NCBI RefSeq assembly: GCF_019702925.1
Contig: NZ_AP024713.1
Location: forward strand, 496,001-560,000
Origin: Campylobacter sp. 19-13652
GTDB lineage: Bacteria > Campylobacterota > Campylobacteria > Campylobacterales > Campylobacteraceae
Length of the DNA stretch: 64,000 nt
Direction: 5' to 3'
Made by a program: the position numbers and the translations under genes. The notes below the pieces were generated by a model. That model had not been told where the DNA came from, made no database searches, and saw only the letters and a program-made list of their open reading frames with translations. Each line of letters opens with the position of its first letter. Positions within the stretch are counted from its first letter, which is position 1. This document shows, piece after piece, positions 35,354 through 44,178 of the stretch.

Positions 35354-36694
35354 ATGCCAAAGATCAAACTAGATGATATCGGCGGTAGTTTATATGCTAT
35401 GTGCGAGGAGCTTTTACCACTTCCACGCAGTATCACAGGGCAGGGCTTTCGTGATAGTGTTGCTTTGATTAATGAATATTTAGGTCATGGGGGGGGGTGC
35501 GACGATAAATTTAATCCAGCACTAAAGCTTCATAGTGTACCAAGTGGCACACAGGTATATGACTGGGTTGTGCCTGATGAGTGGGAGTGCGAGGAGGCTT
35601 ATATCATCACGCCAGATGGTAAAAAGATATGTGATTTTAACGCTCATAGATTGCATGTGGTGGGGTATTCGACTGCAGTTGATGTTAGCCTTAGTCTTGA
35701 GGAGCTTAGCGAGCATATCTATAGCTTGCCCGATATGCCTGATGCTATACCATATATCACTAGCTATTATCAGAGTAGGTGGGGATTTTGCATGAGCGAA
35801 AATGAGCGTAAAAGCCTAAAACCAGGTACTTATAGAGCAGTCATTAAATCACGCCATTTTAAAGGTGAGCTAAACTACGCAGACTGTATTATAAAAGCAA
35901 CCTCAAAAAGCAAGGGCGAGATACTAATATCAAGCTATCTTTGTCACCCTCAAATGGCAAACAACGAGCTAAGCGGTCCTACGGTACTTGCTGGCTTATT
36001 AGCATATGTCCGTGAGCTACCAGAGAGAAACTACGATTATCGTTTTGTTATCGTGCCTGAGACCATAGGCTCGATCTGCTATATTAATAAAAATTTAAAC
36101 ACCCTAAAAGAGCGCGTTAGGGCTGGTTTTGTGCTTACTTGCATAGGCGATGATAGAGCCTACTCCTACCTAGCAAGCCCAAGCGGCGATACCCTAGCTG
36201 ATAGAGCTACAAAGCATGCACTGTCAATGATAGATAGTGGGTATAAAAGCTACGATTTTACCAGTCGTGGAAGCGATGAGAGGCAGTACTGCTCACCGCT
36301 TGTAAATTTACCAGTTTGTGATATAATGCGCTCAAAATACGGCTGCTATCCTGAGTATCATACCAGCCTTGATGCGCTAGGTAGTGTCGTAACTCCTAGT
36401 GGGCTTTTAGGCGGATTTAACGCTGTAAAAGACGCAGTGCTTGCGATCGAGGCAAATAAAATTTATGAGCCTTTGGTATTTTGCGAGCCAAATCTAGGTA
36501 AAAGAGGGCTTTATCCGACGCTCTCAAGTGCTTCAAATTCAAAAAGTGCTTATATATACCGTGATTTTTTAGCCTTTGTAGACGGCAAAAAAGACGTGAT
36601 AGAAATAGCCAATATTTTAGGTATAAAGGCTAGCGAACTAAGAGAAATAGCCCAAAAATGTGAAGAAAAGGGACTGATAAAGGAGAGAGAATGA
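35354..36694 (+). CDS. DUF4910/Cj1295-like aminopeptidase-domain protein
   Basis: A 446-residue cytosolic protein resembling the M28-like aminopeptidase family with a C-terminal winged-helix segment (about 385-446, ending VIEIANILGIKASELREIAQ). Candidate metal ligands are in CHPQMANNELSGP (near 200), VPETIG (near 235) and PEYHTSLD (near 335). In C. jejuni, Cj1295 is required for adding a di-O-methylglyceroyl group to pseudaminic acid on flagellin and is phase-variable by a poly-G tract. Here a G9 tract encodes Gly46-48 and the frame is open (ON). Proteolysis is not established for the family; a role in glycan acyl modification is the best inference. Confidence 0.8.
   Translation: MPKIKLDDIGGSLYAMCEELLPLPRSITGQGFRDSVALINEYLGHGGGCDDKFNPALKLHSVPSGTQVYDWVVPDEWECEEAYIITPDGKKICDFNAHRLHVVGYSTAVDVSLSLEELSEHIYSLPDMPDAIPYITSYYQSRWGFCMSENERKSLKPGTYRAVIKSRHFKGELNYADCIIKATSKSKGEILISSYLCHPQMANNELSGPTVLAGLLAYVRELPERNYDYRFVIVPETIGSICYINKNLNTLKERVRAGFVLTCIGDDRAYSYLASPSGDTLADRATKHALSMIDSGYKSYDFTSRGSDERQYCSPLVNLPVCDIMRSKYGCYPEYHTSLDALGSVVTPSGLLGGFNAVKDAVLAIEANKIYEPLVFCEPNLGKRGLYPTLSSASNSKSAYIYRDFLAFVDGKKDVIEIANILGIKASELREIAQKCEEKGLIKERE
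35489..35497 (+). repeat. G9 tract within the aminopeptidase-like gene (phase ON)
   Basis: Nine G residues encode Gly46-Gly48. The frame is intact at G9. Gain or loss of one base would truncate the protein at about one tenth of its length, a typical Campylobacter on/off switch. Confidence 0.92.
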
Positions 36695-36915
36695 ATGAGA
36701 TAAAAGAGCTTTTTGCTGAGATAGGACGAGGTGATGTAAGTGCCGATGAGAGCGCATTAGTAAGCAGTGGCGTGATAGATAGCATGGATATAATGGCGCT
36801 TGTTGAAGCTATTGAAAAGCGCCATAAAAAGATGCTTGATGCTAAATTTATAGAGCTGCAAAACTTTGAAAGCTTTAGCGCGATTAGCGATATGCTAAAG
36901 CGAGCCTTTGGTTAA
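36691..36915 (+). CDS. acyl/aminoacyl carrier protein
   Basis: A 74-residue carrier protein. The phosphopantetheine serine is Ser31 in GVIDSMDIMALV, with DSM in place of the usual DSL. Helices 1, 2 and 4 fit the ACP fold, and the protein is acidic in the first half. It is not the housekeeping AcpP. It overlaps the aminopeptidase-like gene by 4 bases and the acyltransferase gene by 1 base (TAATG), so stoichiometric translation with both is likely. It is the natural acceptor for the adenylation enzyme and donor for KAS III or the AAC(3)-like enzyme. Confidence 0.88.
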   Translation: MNEIKELFAEIGRGDVSADESALVSSGVIDSMDIMALVEAIEKRHKKMLDAKFIELQNFESFSAISDMLKRAFG

Positions 36916-37703
36916 TGGACGCGCTTTTTAGGCAGGGCGAGAGGGAGTTTGGTGCTAGTGACGTCCTAGCTGCTCTGCGTCGCCTTGGCGTTAAGCAAGG
37001 CGACACTATCTGCGTGCATTCAGAACTTATCTCATTTGGTGCGTTGCTTGTTAAAAAAGAGAAGTTTTTATCGCAGATTGTTGGTGCTTTAAAAAGTGCG
37101 GTGGGTGAGAGTGGTACTATAATAATTCCGACTTTTACTTATAGCTTTTGTAAAAATGAGCCTTATGACATGCTTAATTCAAGATCTACGGTGGGTGTTT
37201 TGGGTGAGTATTTTAGAAAGCTTAGTGGAGTTAGTCGCACAAGAGATCCTATATTTTCCTTTGCGGTATCTGGTGCAAAGAAAGAGATGTTTTTAATGCC
37301 TTCTAAGACCTGTTTAGGCAAGGGTAGCGTATATGACGTGCTAGCTCAAGTAGGCGGTAAAATTTTAATACTCGGCACAATGGAAAAGGGTTTTACGTTT
37401 ACTCACTATGTCGAGGAGGAGGCTGGAGTTTCTTATAGATTTTATAAGGAATTTAAAGGCGAGATAATTGATGAGGCGCGCAGGGTTGGCGTGTGGAGCG
37501 TGCTTTATTATGTTAGGCATTTAGATAGACCCAGCGAGGCTGATTTAAATAAGCAAATAGAGCTTTTAAAGCAAAGTGATAATTTTTTGGTAGAAAATGT
37601 CGGTAATGCGCCTATTGTACTAATTGATGCAGCTAGATACAAGGATAAATTCCTAAGCGCAATAAGGGCTGATGAGATGGCTATTATAGCTACTAAGGAG
37701 TGA
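36915..37703 (+). CDS. AAC(3)-family N-acyltransferase
   Basis: A 262-residue member of the family named for aminoglycoside 3-N-acetyltransferase, including the VHSELISFG start of the fold, GTIIIPTFTYSF near 66 and STVGVLGEYFR near 92. In this family chromosomal members within surface-sugar loci transfer acyl groups to amino sugars; C. jejuni has relatives (Cj1296/Cj1297) next to Cj1295. Adjacent ACP and aminopeptidase-like genes argue for glycan modification and against drug resistance. It is the last gene in the cluster; a new promoter follows. Confidence 0.8.
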   Translation: MDALFRQGEREFGASDVLAALRRLGVKQGDTICVHSELISFGALLVKKEKFLSQIVGALKSAVGESGTIIIPTFTYSFCKNEPYDMLNSRSTVGVLGEYFRKLSGVSRTRDPIFSFAVSGAKKEMFLMPSKTCLGKGSVYDVLAQVGGKILILGTMEKGFTFTHYVEEEAGVSYRFYKEFKGEIIDEARRVGVWSVLYYVRHLDRPSEADLNKQIELLKQSDNFLVENVGNAPIVLIDAARYKDKFLSAIRADEMAIIATKE

Positions 37704-37721
37704 GTTTAAGGCGCAGTTTGA

Positions 37722-37727
37722 TATAAT
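37722..37727 (+). promoter_or_regulatory. -10 element of the lipoprotein-comF unit
   Basis: TATAAT at 37722-37727, followed by TGTG, 28 bases before ATG 37756. Its position argues against the earlier GTG at 37729 as start, since the transcript would begin near 37734. Confidence 0.6.
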
Positions 37728-37755
37728 TGTGCTTAAATTTATCAAAGGTTTACAC

Positions 37756-38454
37756 ATGCGATACGCTTTTATGTTTTTGATTTCTCTTATTTTTGCTGGT
37801 TGTTTTAGCTCCCCTGAGCCTTATGATGGAGTGATTTATAAGCCTAAAAATGATAGGGCAAGTAAGCTGATGTTTGAGCGTGTACTAAAAATACCCATAG
37901 ACTGCTCGCCTGCGTCTAAAAACAGGGGTGATGTGGTCATAGACGGCGCTAAATATAGTAGTGCTGATGCGCTAAATCACTGTCTAAAGCGAAATCTCAT
38001 AGATACCTCACTTACGCTAAAAAAGGTCTATATTCACCGTATCACCGATAATCGTTTAGACGTAAATGTGTTAAATTATATGAGCGATGAGGGTTTAAAT
38101 AGCTTTTATGCTCCTAGATTTAGTCTTGAGGAGCTTTACTATCTATTTTTGCAAAGTGAGCTTAAAAGTCGCGGTATAATTGTACTTGATGAGCCAAGCC
38201 CAGCTTCTATTAGACTTGATTTTGAGGTGCGAACTTTAATAGGCTCATATCATCCATCAAACCGCATTTTAGAGCTTGGGATGGGCGGTAAACTAAGTCT
38301 AAACGGTTCTAGGGTAAACCGCCAGCGAGACATAGTCTCAACAGCCAAAGTAACAAGCTGTGGAGTGGGGTGCGATATGGACTTTTTTACTTCGCTTTTA
38401 ATCAAGCAAGCTGCTATAAAAAGTGCGGATGAGGTTAGTCAAATAGGTAGATAA
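37756..38454 (+). CDS. lipoprotein of unknown function
   Basis: A 232-residue protein with an N-terminal lipoprotein signal: hydrophobic residues 4-13 and lipobox FAGC with Cys16. The mature part has no domain I can name. It contains a C-x-P-A motif near residue 45, a KKVYIHRITDNRL stretch and a C-terminal region with two nearby cysteines (CGVGCDMDFF). Start ATG 37756 is chosen because GTG 37729 would precede the likely transcription start. It is probably in the outer membrane or periplasm. comF begins on the base after its stop. Confidence 0.78.
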   Translation: MRYAFMFLISLIFAGCFSSPEPYDGVIYKPKNDRASKLMFERVLKIPIDCSPASKNRGDVVIDGAKYSSADALNHCLKRNLIDTSLTLKKVYIHRITDNRLDVNVLNYMSDEGLNSFYAPRFSLEELYYLFLQSELKSRGIIVLDEPSPASIRLDFEVRTLIGSYHPSNRILELGMGGKLSLNGSRVNRQRDIVSTAKVTSCGVGCDMDFFTSLLIKQAAIKSADEVSQIGR

Positions 38455-39063
38455 ATGCGCTGCTATATGTGTGGCGCATTTAGTTTTAGGATTCTTTGCT
38501 CCACGTGCCGATTTGAGCTTGGCGAGCCTAGCGTTGGGGCTAGGCGGCTTGAGCTGGCTAGATTTGACGCAGTGAGTGCGGATAGTGCGGATAAATTTAA
38601 CGTTTATTATTTTTACAACTACTCTGAAATAAAGCCCCTTATTTTAAGCAAACACAAGCTAGTTGGCTCTTTTGTACTAAAGGCTCTTGCAAATATTGCC
38701 TTTGGTAGGTTTAAGCGTGAGTTTGGCTTTCCTTGCCCTATAAATGCGATACCAATTGATGATAGGCTAAAGCACGGCTACTCTCACACAGCTATTTTAG
38801 CCCATGCGCTAAAATGCGAGCATATTCGCCCGCTTTATGCCGTGCTTCACTCAAGTAGCGACGTAGAGTATAGTGGCAAAAGCATGCAGTTTCGCCTAGA
38901 AAATCCTCGCAATTTTAAGCTACTTAAGCGCCCAAAAAATCCAGTAATATTAGTAGATGATGTGATAACCTCTGGGCTTACTATTTTGCAGGCTAGGAGG
39001 GTTTTAGTTGAGGCTGGCATTGATGTGCTTTTTGGGCTTGTTTTAGCTGATGCTAGGTACTAA
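38455..39063 (+). CDS. ComF-family phosphoribosyltransferase-like protein
   Basis: A 202-residue protein with an N-terminal zinc-ribbon-like pair of CxxC motifs (CYMC, CSTC) and a PRPP-binding type loop VILVDDVITSGLTI near 160-175. This is the ComF pattern, associated with natural transformation, where its biochemical role is poorly defined. It begins directly after the lipoprotein stop codon. Campylobacter species are often naturally competent, which fits. Confidence 0.85.
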   Translation: MRCYMCGAFSFRILCSTCRFELGEPSVGARRLELARFDAVSADSADKFNVYYFYNYSEIKPLILSKHKLVGSFVLKALANIAFGRFKREFGFPCPINAIPIDDRLKHGYSHTAILAHALKCEHIRPLYAVLHSSSDVEYSGKSMQFRLENPRNFKLLKRPKNPVILVDDVITSGLTILQARRVLVEAGIDVLFGLVLADARY

Positions 39064-39545
39064 TTTTTAAATATTAAATTTTCTAAAAGTCGCTTTTTAT
39101 TTATCTTTGTTAAACGATAAATTTATAGTATTCATATCTATACTATTTAATAAGGCACTAATTTTAAACTTAATATGTGTTATAAATTTAAAATGAAAGC
39201 CCATGACTGTATATAAGCGTCTTATTAATCGCTTGTGTTACGATACGACTTGCTGGCGTCCAGTTTCGCTTCAACTAGGATAGGCGAGTTTGTACCCACA
39301 AAATGGCGTAGTAGCAAAGCCTAGCAAAACTGTGCGTGGGTGAGCATGTCTATTATAAAATCAAATGGGCTTATCAGGCTTTGCTTGTTAACACTTTTTA
39401 AATTTTATGTCAAGCTTTGCTATGTGCTAAAAATATTGCTGTCATGAATTATTTGATTTTGTCTGCGGATTTTACCTCATCTTTAAGCTTTAATTAGGAA
39501 AACGCACTTTTTAAGTTAAATTTATCGCCTCCGCAAAGCCAAATT
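39064..39545. other. intergenic region, possibly eroded coding DNA
   Basis: About 480 bases between convergent genes. No intact frame is visible. On the minus strand near 39330-39230 a stretch reads like coding sequence for about 45 residues (RHFVGTNSPILVEAKLD) with stops before and after, so a small gene remnant is possible. I cannot identify it. The rest is A/T-rich without a convincing terminator for either flanking gene. Confidence 0.4.
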
Positions 39546-40625
39546 CTAAAAAAGGCTAACCTCTTGGTGGCTTTTGTAAGCTAAGTCTAGGGCATTTAGT
39601 ATCTCGTCTTTGCTTGAGTTTATAATGACATATCTAAAATCAAGCCTAGCAATTCTCTGTCTAGTTTTTTCCTCCAAAAGCTCTGCATCCAGGCTTGCTT
39701 TGCCTTTTTGTGGAGTAAAAAGTGTTGGCTCTTTTGCCTCATCTTTGATTATGTTTTGCTCTTTTATCTTATCGATGCCAAGTGCAGTTTTTATAAACTC
39801 ACTAGCCCCATACCGCCACACTATCGTATCGGGTGCTAGGCTAATTATCCTCTCTCCTACTAGCTTGAACAAGCTTGCGTCTGCTACTGCTATTAATGCT
39901 CTTTCACTTGTGCCAAACTCGACTGCACCTAATTTTGCGTTTATAAATACTGGCTCAAAATGAAAAAATGCCCTAAAATCCCCAAGTTTAAAAAATACCC
40001 CAAGCCTGCTTAAGCATGATATTAATGCGGCAAGCTCTGGTGCAAAGATCTCACTGATTTGCACGTTTGCATAAAATTTATCATCAACAATAAACGAGCT
40101 TGTAAAGATAGATGGGGTTTTAATAGGCTCAAAATCAGCTGTATTAACCCTAATATAATCCTCACTCACTCCGTTTATTAAAGTGGCGTCGCTTGTAAAG
40201 ATAATCTCCTCTCCTTTAGCGTTTATCACGCAGTAAAAAAGCTCGTTTATATCCTTCGCTATGAGTGCTTTTGCCTGAGTGTTTATGTGGGCGAGTAAAT
40301 TTAACTCAAGCGGTGTGGCAAGGATAAATTTAATCCTTAACGAAGCAGCAAAAAATCGTAAAAATCGAAATAGCGCTTGACGCATATTTTCCACTTTTAG
40401 GTAGGCTATTTCACTGTCTTTGTTTTGTGGATTATTTGCTGATATTATAGCGTAAGCCCCTGCGTTTATTGCAGCATTTATAACCACCCCATCATCATCT
40501 ATAGCAAAAAACGCCGCACCTCTATTTACCTTTGAAAGAGAGGTGCAAAAGCTATTGACTGAGCTAACGCTAGGCTCGTTTAGCATTTTGGCGTTTAAAA
40601 GACGGGCCAGGTTTGAGATATTCAT
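39546..40625 (-). CDS. Mur-ligase-N-terminal-like protein without ATP loop
   Basis: A 359-residue protein at the place of C. jejuni Cj0837c. Its N-terminal 75 residues resemble the UDP-binding domain of MurE/MurF (SLSKVNRGAAFFAIDDDG, then AINAGAYAIIS), but the GKT ATP-binding motif and the rest of a Mur ligase are missing. The C-terminal half has a DFRYVIINSSKDEILNALDLA segment. It starts on the base next to the metG stop, so it is co-expressed with metG. Function unknown; it is unlikely to ligate peptidoglycan precursors by itself. Confidence 0.72.
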   Translation of the reverse strand: MNISNLARLLNAKMLNEPSVSSVNSFCTSLSKVNRGAAFFAIDDDGVVINAAINAGAYAIISANNPQNKDSEIAYLKVENMRQALFRFLRFFAASLRIKFILATPLELNLLAHINTQAKALIAKDINELFYCVINAKGEEIIFTSDATLINGVSEDYIRVNTADFEPIKTPSIFTSSFIVDDKFYANVQISEIFAPELAALISCLSRLGVFFKLGDFRAFFHFEPVFINAKLGAVEFGTSERALIAVADASLFKLVGERIISLAPDTIVWRYGASEFIKTALGIDKIKEQNIIKDEAKEPTLFTPQKGKASLDAELLEEKTRQRIARLDFRYVIINSSKDEILNALDLAYKSHQEVSLF

Positions 40626-42536
40626 CTAGCCTATAATTGCCCCATTTTGCACCTTTGTAGGTGTGCTTAAAAGCGTAAGTTTGCCGTCATCATCCTTTGC
40701 GCTTAGTATCATGCCCTGGCTTAGCTGTTTCATGATTTTTCTAGGCTTTAGATTAGCTAGCACGCAGACTTGTTTGCCGATTAGCTCATTGGGGGTGTAG
40801 TATTTTGCTATACCTGAGAGTATTTGGCGTGGCTCTTTTTCGCCTAGGTCGATTTTAAATTTAAGCAACTTCTCGCTACCCTCTACCGCCTCGCACTCTA
40901 GTACGGTGCCAGCTTTTATGAGGCATTTGGCAAACTCATCTATGCTTATTTCATCAGCTTGCTCCTCATTTTGTGGCTCTGCTTGCACAGTGGTGGCTGG
41001 GCTAAATGCTTGCTTATCCTCGACTTTTTCAAAAAGTGCGGCTGTTTGAGAGGCTTTAAAGCTAATAAGCTCATCTTTTAAAATAAGCCTATTAAAACTG
41101 TTCGTGTCGATGCTAAAGCCGAGTGTAGTGGCTATTTTATCTGCGGTGCGCGGCATAGCAGGAGCGAGTAAAAGCGCTATGCGAGATAGTAGATTTGCGC
41201 ATAGGGCTACTAGAGCGTTTGCTTTATCTTTTTCACCTTGTTTGATTAAATTCCAAGGCTCATATTTTGCAATAGCTGTATTTGCAAGTGCGACTATCTT
41301 AAAAATTTCCTCCAAATAGCGATTTGTAGAAAGCCCCTCAAGGCTGCTTAGAGCCGCATTTATGTGGGTTTTTGCCTCATTTAGCTCTGCATTATAAAGC
41401 TCCCTTGCGCCACTTTGCTTTATCTCGTAATCACTATATTTTGCACTCATTCCCACAGTGCGGCTTAGTAGGTTTCCAAGCCCATTTGCAAGCTCTGAGT
41501 TTATCCGCTCTACAAGCGCTCTTTCGCTAAAATCTCCATCTTGACCAAACGGCACCTCCCGAAGTAAAAAGTATCTAAATGCCTCAAGCCCATAAGTCTG
41601 CGCGGCTAGGTGTGGATTTACGACGTTGCCTTTGCTTTTGCTCATCTTTTCTCCGTCTTTTGTCCACCAGCCGTGAGCTGCGATACGCTTTGGTAGCGGC
41701 AATCCAAGGCTTAGCAAAAATGCAGGCCAGTAGACCGCGTGAAATCTTAAAATATCCTTGCCGACGATATGTGTGGTGTAGTCCCAAAAGCGCATTTTAG
41801 CGTCATTTTGTGCATATCCCAGCGTAGTTAGATAATTTATTAGCGCATCAAGCCACACATACATCACATGTTTTGGTTCGTTTAAGCTTTTTGGTAGCTT
41901 TACTCCCCAGTCAAAGCTAGTACGTGTAATAGAGAGATCTTTTAGCCCGCCTTTTACAAAGCTTACGACTTCGTTTTTCTTGCCTTTTGGCACTATGCAC
42001 TCATCGTTTTCCTCATACCACTTTAGTAGTGCGTCCTCGTATTTTGATAGCGCAAAAAAGTAGCTCTCCTCTTTTACTACCGTAGTAGGGCGCCCGCAAT
42101 CAGGACAGCAACCACCGTCAAGTAGCTGCGTTTGAGTGAAAAATGTCTCGCAACTAACGCAGTAAAAGCCCTCATATTCGCCTTTGTAAATGTCGCCTTT
42201 TTCATACATTTTCTCAAATGCAAGCTGGGCTGTTAGCTTGTGTGATTCATCAGTTGTTCTAATAAAATAATCATAGCTTATTTCAAATTCATCCCAAAGC
42301 TCTTTAAATTTAGCACTAATCTCATCTGCGTACTGCTTTGGACTTTTGCCTTTATTTGCTGCTGCTTGCTCTATCTTTTGACCATGCTCGTCAGTGCCAG
42401 TCATAAAGTAAGTCTCTGCCCCATTTAGCCTGTGATAGCGTGCTATGGTATCGGCTATTATTGTCGAGTATGCGTGTCCGATGTGTGGCACATCGTTTAC
42501 ATAATAAATCGGTGTAGTAACGTAAAATTTATCCAT
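40626..42536 (-). CDS. metG: methionyl-tRNA synthetase
   Basis: A 636-residue class I synthetase. HIGH is at PHIGHAYST (near 17), the KMSKS loop at KMSKSKGN (near 297), and zinc knuckle cysteines near 127-146 (CVSC ... CCPDC). The C-terminal domain (about 535-636; CLIKAGTVLECE and QVCVLANLKPRKI) is the Trbp111-type tRNA-binding domain that dimerises the enzyme. Gene order with fbp and mobB upstream is as in C. jejuni. Confidence 0.97.
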   Translation of the reverse strand: MDKFYVTTPIYYVNDVPHIGHAYSTIIADTIARYHRLNGAETYFMTGTDEHGQKIEQAAANKGKSPKQYADEISAKFKELWDEFEISYDYFIRTTDESHKLTAQLAFEKMYEKGDIYKGEYEGFYCVSCETFFTQTQLLDGGCCPDCGRPTTVVKEESYFFALSKYEDALLKWYEENDECIVPKGKKNEVVSFVKGGLKDLSITRTSFDWGVKLPKSLNEPKHVMYVWLDALINYLTTLGYAQNDAKMRFWDYTTHIVGKDILRFHAVYWPAFLLSLGLPLPKRIAAHGWWTKDGEKMSKSKGNVVNPHLAAQTYGLEAFRYFLLREVPFGQDGDFSERALVERINSELANGLGNLLSRTVGMSAKYSDYEIKQSGARELYNAELNEAKTHINAALSSLEGLSTNRYLEEIFKIVALANTAIAKYEPWNLIKQGEKDKANALVALCANLLSRIALLLAPAMPRTADKIATTLGFSIDTNSFNRLILKDELISFKASQTAALFEKVEDKQAFSPATTVQAEPQNEEQADEISIDEFAKCLIKAGTVLECEAVEGSEKLLKFKIDLGEKEPRQILSGIAKYYTPNELIGKQVCVLANLKPRKIMKQLSQGMILSAKDDDGKLTLLSTPTKVQNGAIIG

Positions 42537-42550
42537 ATTTTTTCCTAATT

Positions 42551-42745
42551 TTAAAAATCAAATCCGCCAGAAGCGCCCTTTGACATAGACGCATACACGG
42601 CATCTACGTAGGCTGAGCGGATCTTACAAGTAAATACCTGCTCACAATCCACACAGCTTCTTACTCCTAGTTTAGCATGACACTGCGTCAGCTCCTCTAT
42701 CGTCTCATCTAGCCTTAGTTCGTATTCGTCTTTTTGCTCGTTCAT
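42551..42745 (-). CDS. small conserved Campylobacter protein with cysteine pairs
   Basis: A 64-residue protein from ATG at 42745, which overlaps the fbp stop (ATGA); an upstream in-frame start within fbp is less likely. It has three cysteines near the centre ([10 protein letters not shown]) that could bind a metal, preceded by an acidic helix and followed by [15 protein letters not shown]. jejuni has a protein at the same place (Cj0839c). The C-terminal Gly-rich tail is unremarkable. Function unknown. Confidence 0.78.
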   Translation of the reverse strand: MNEQKDEYELRLDETIEELTQCHAKLGVRSCVDCEQVFTCKIRSAYVDAVYASMSKGASGGFDF

Positions 42746-43587
42746 AGGCTGTTTTTTACCTCGTTTATCTCGTATTTTGAGCCAAAATAGCAAGGGCTTG
42801 TTTGATGAAAGCTATTTACTTTTATATCCAAAAGCCTCGTCCCGTTTGCAGCTACGCCCTCTCCGCCAGCTCTTTCGTAAATAAGGGCAAAAGGCAGTAC
42901 TTCAAAAAGAAGCCTTAGCTTGCCATTTGGTGCGTCTGTGGTGGCTGGATAGCTAAAAAGTCCGCCGCCTTTTAGCAGTATCTGGTGCAAATCAGCCACC
43001 ATGGCTCCGCTATATCTTAGCCTGTAGCCTTCGTTAAATAAAGCTCGTACGAGCTTTGCGTGCGTTTCGCTCCAGCCTTTTTGTGTCGCTCCAGTGGCGT
43101 TTAGCTTGCCTTTTTGACTTAGTGCTATCTCTTTGACAAAGCCAAACTCACCGTCTTTGCCCAGCTGATAAAGCTTTACTGCCTCATTCTCCAGCGCACT
43201 TACTAGCTCAAGTCGTGCGCCATAAATGGTATAAACTGCTGCTTTTAAATTTGACGCTATAGCCTCGCCCTCATATATACCAAAAATAGAGCCAACTGAA
43301 AAATTCACATCCACCAAGCTACTTCCGTCAAGTGGGTCGTAAGCGACGATATACTTGCCGTTTGGATTTATCTCATCTGCGCCCTCTCTTTCCTCGCTTA
43401 TGATGGCTTTTATGCTTTGGCATTTTTTAAGCTCGTTAAAGATTATCTCATCGCTTAAAATATCAAGCTTTAGCTGTCTGTCGCCTGTTTGATTTTCGCT
43501 TGTAGCGTAGCCTTTGTCTGCGTATTTTAGTGCGTCTGCTATTTTTGGTGCGGCTAGTTTTATAGCTTTTAAAATTTCATTCATCAT
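42742..43587 (-). CDS. fbp: fructose-1,6-bisphosphatase class I
   Basis: Hydrolyses fructose-1,6-bisphosphate in gluconeogenesis, essential for a non-saccharolytic Campylobacter. The metal and phosphate motif [16 protein letters not shown] lies near residue 84, and the C-terminal [14 protein letters not shown] near 245. The start is ATG 43587 (or the next codon, ATG 43584), which overlaps the mobB stop; an upstream in-frame start inside mobB is disfavoured. About 281 residues, normal length. Confidence 0.95.
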   Translation of the reverse strand: MMNEILKAIKLAAPKIADALKYADKGYATSENQTGDRQLKLDILSDEIIFNELKKCQSIKAIISEEREGADEINPNGKYIVAYDPLDGSSLVDVNFSVGSIFGIYEGEAIASNLKAAVYTIYGARLELVSALENEAVKLYQLGKDGEFGFVKEIALSQKGKLNATGATQKGWSETHAKLVRALFNEGYRLRYSGAMVADLHQILLKGGGLFSYPATTDAPNGKLRLLFEVLPFALIYERAGGEGVAANGTRLLDIKVNSFHQTSPCYFGSKYEINEVKNSL

Positions 43588-44063
43588 ACTACCTTTGCAT
43601 TGTTTAAAATCCACTCACAAACTCTGTCTGTGTCGCCTAGGTCTATATTTTCTAAACCAAATGGGGTGACTTTTTCATATGTGGCTATGGCGTCTGAAAA
43701 TGGCAAATAGCTCTCATCTATGCTATCTTTAAAGACGCTTATCCTAGGCAGTGGTAGGTTTTTTAGCCCCTCGACTAAAAGCACGTCAAAATCTGGTAGA
43801 ATTTTTATCACGTCCTCTAGTTCGCTTTTTCTTTGGGAAAAATATGTCGTCCTGGTTGGGCTAAGGACTACGACATCTGCTCCAGTTTGGCTAAATTTAT
43901 AGCTATCCTTGCCCTCAACGTCAAATTGCGCCTTGTCGGCTGGGTCGTGCTTTATGATAGCTACTTTTAGCCCACTTTTTATAAAATTTTCTGCTACTTT
44001 TAGTATTAGGGTGGTTTTACCGCTATTTGACGGTCCAGAAAACGCCACTGCTAAACGCCTCAT
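43584..44063 (-). CDS. mobB: molybdopterin-guanine dinucleotide biosynthesis protein B
   Basis: A 159-residue P-loop GTPase assisting attachment of GMP to molybdopterin. The Walker A sequence [10 protein letters not shown] is at residues 10-19 and the family motif [20 protein letters not shown] follows near 40. Molybdenum enzymes (nitrate reductase, formate dehydrogenase) are common in the genus. The stop overlaps the fbp start. It heads the mobB-fbp-small ORF-metG run. Confidence 0.93.
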   Translation of the reverse strand: MRRLAVAFSGPSNSGKTTLILKVAENFIKSGLKVAIIKHDPADKAQFDVEGKDSYKFSQTGADVVVLSPTRTTYFSQRKSELEDVIKILPDFDVLLVEGLKNLPLPRISVFKDSIDESYLPFSDAIATYEKVTPFGLENIDLGDTDRVCEWILNNAKVV

Positions 44064-44178
44064 TTAGATAAACCTTGCTTTAAATTTGGTGCAGATTATA
44101 TCGCAATCTTGCTTTAAGAATTATGAGCATTTTAGGATAAAATGCTAAAATTACGATAATTAAATTTAAGGAAGCGTG

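Noticed and set aside
36915-37703. Aminoglycoside resistance gene
   Set aside because: The AAC(3) family name suggests resistance, but the gene is embedded with a carrier protein and a Cj1295-like gene, as glycan-modifying relatives are in C. jejuni. No resistance context or mobile element is present.
27945-39223. Short shared sequence TAAGCGTCTTAT at about 27945 and 39215 as a dispersed repeat
   Set aside because: Only 12 bases are shared and no extended similarity or further copy is visible; chance is a sufficient explanation.
39546-40625. MurF or MurE ligase
   Set aside because: Only the N-terminal UDP-domain-like stretch is similar; the ATP-binding GKT motif and later Mur motifs are absent.
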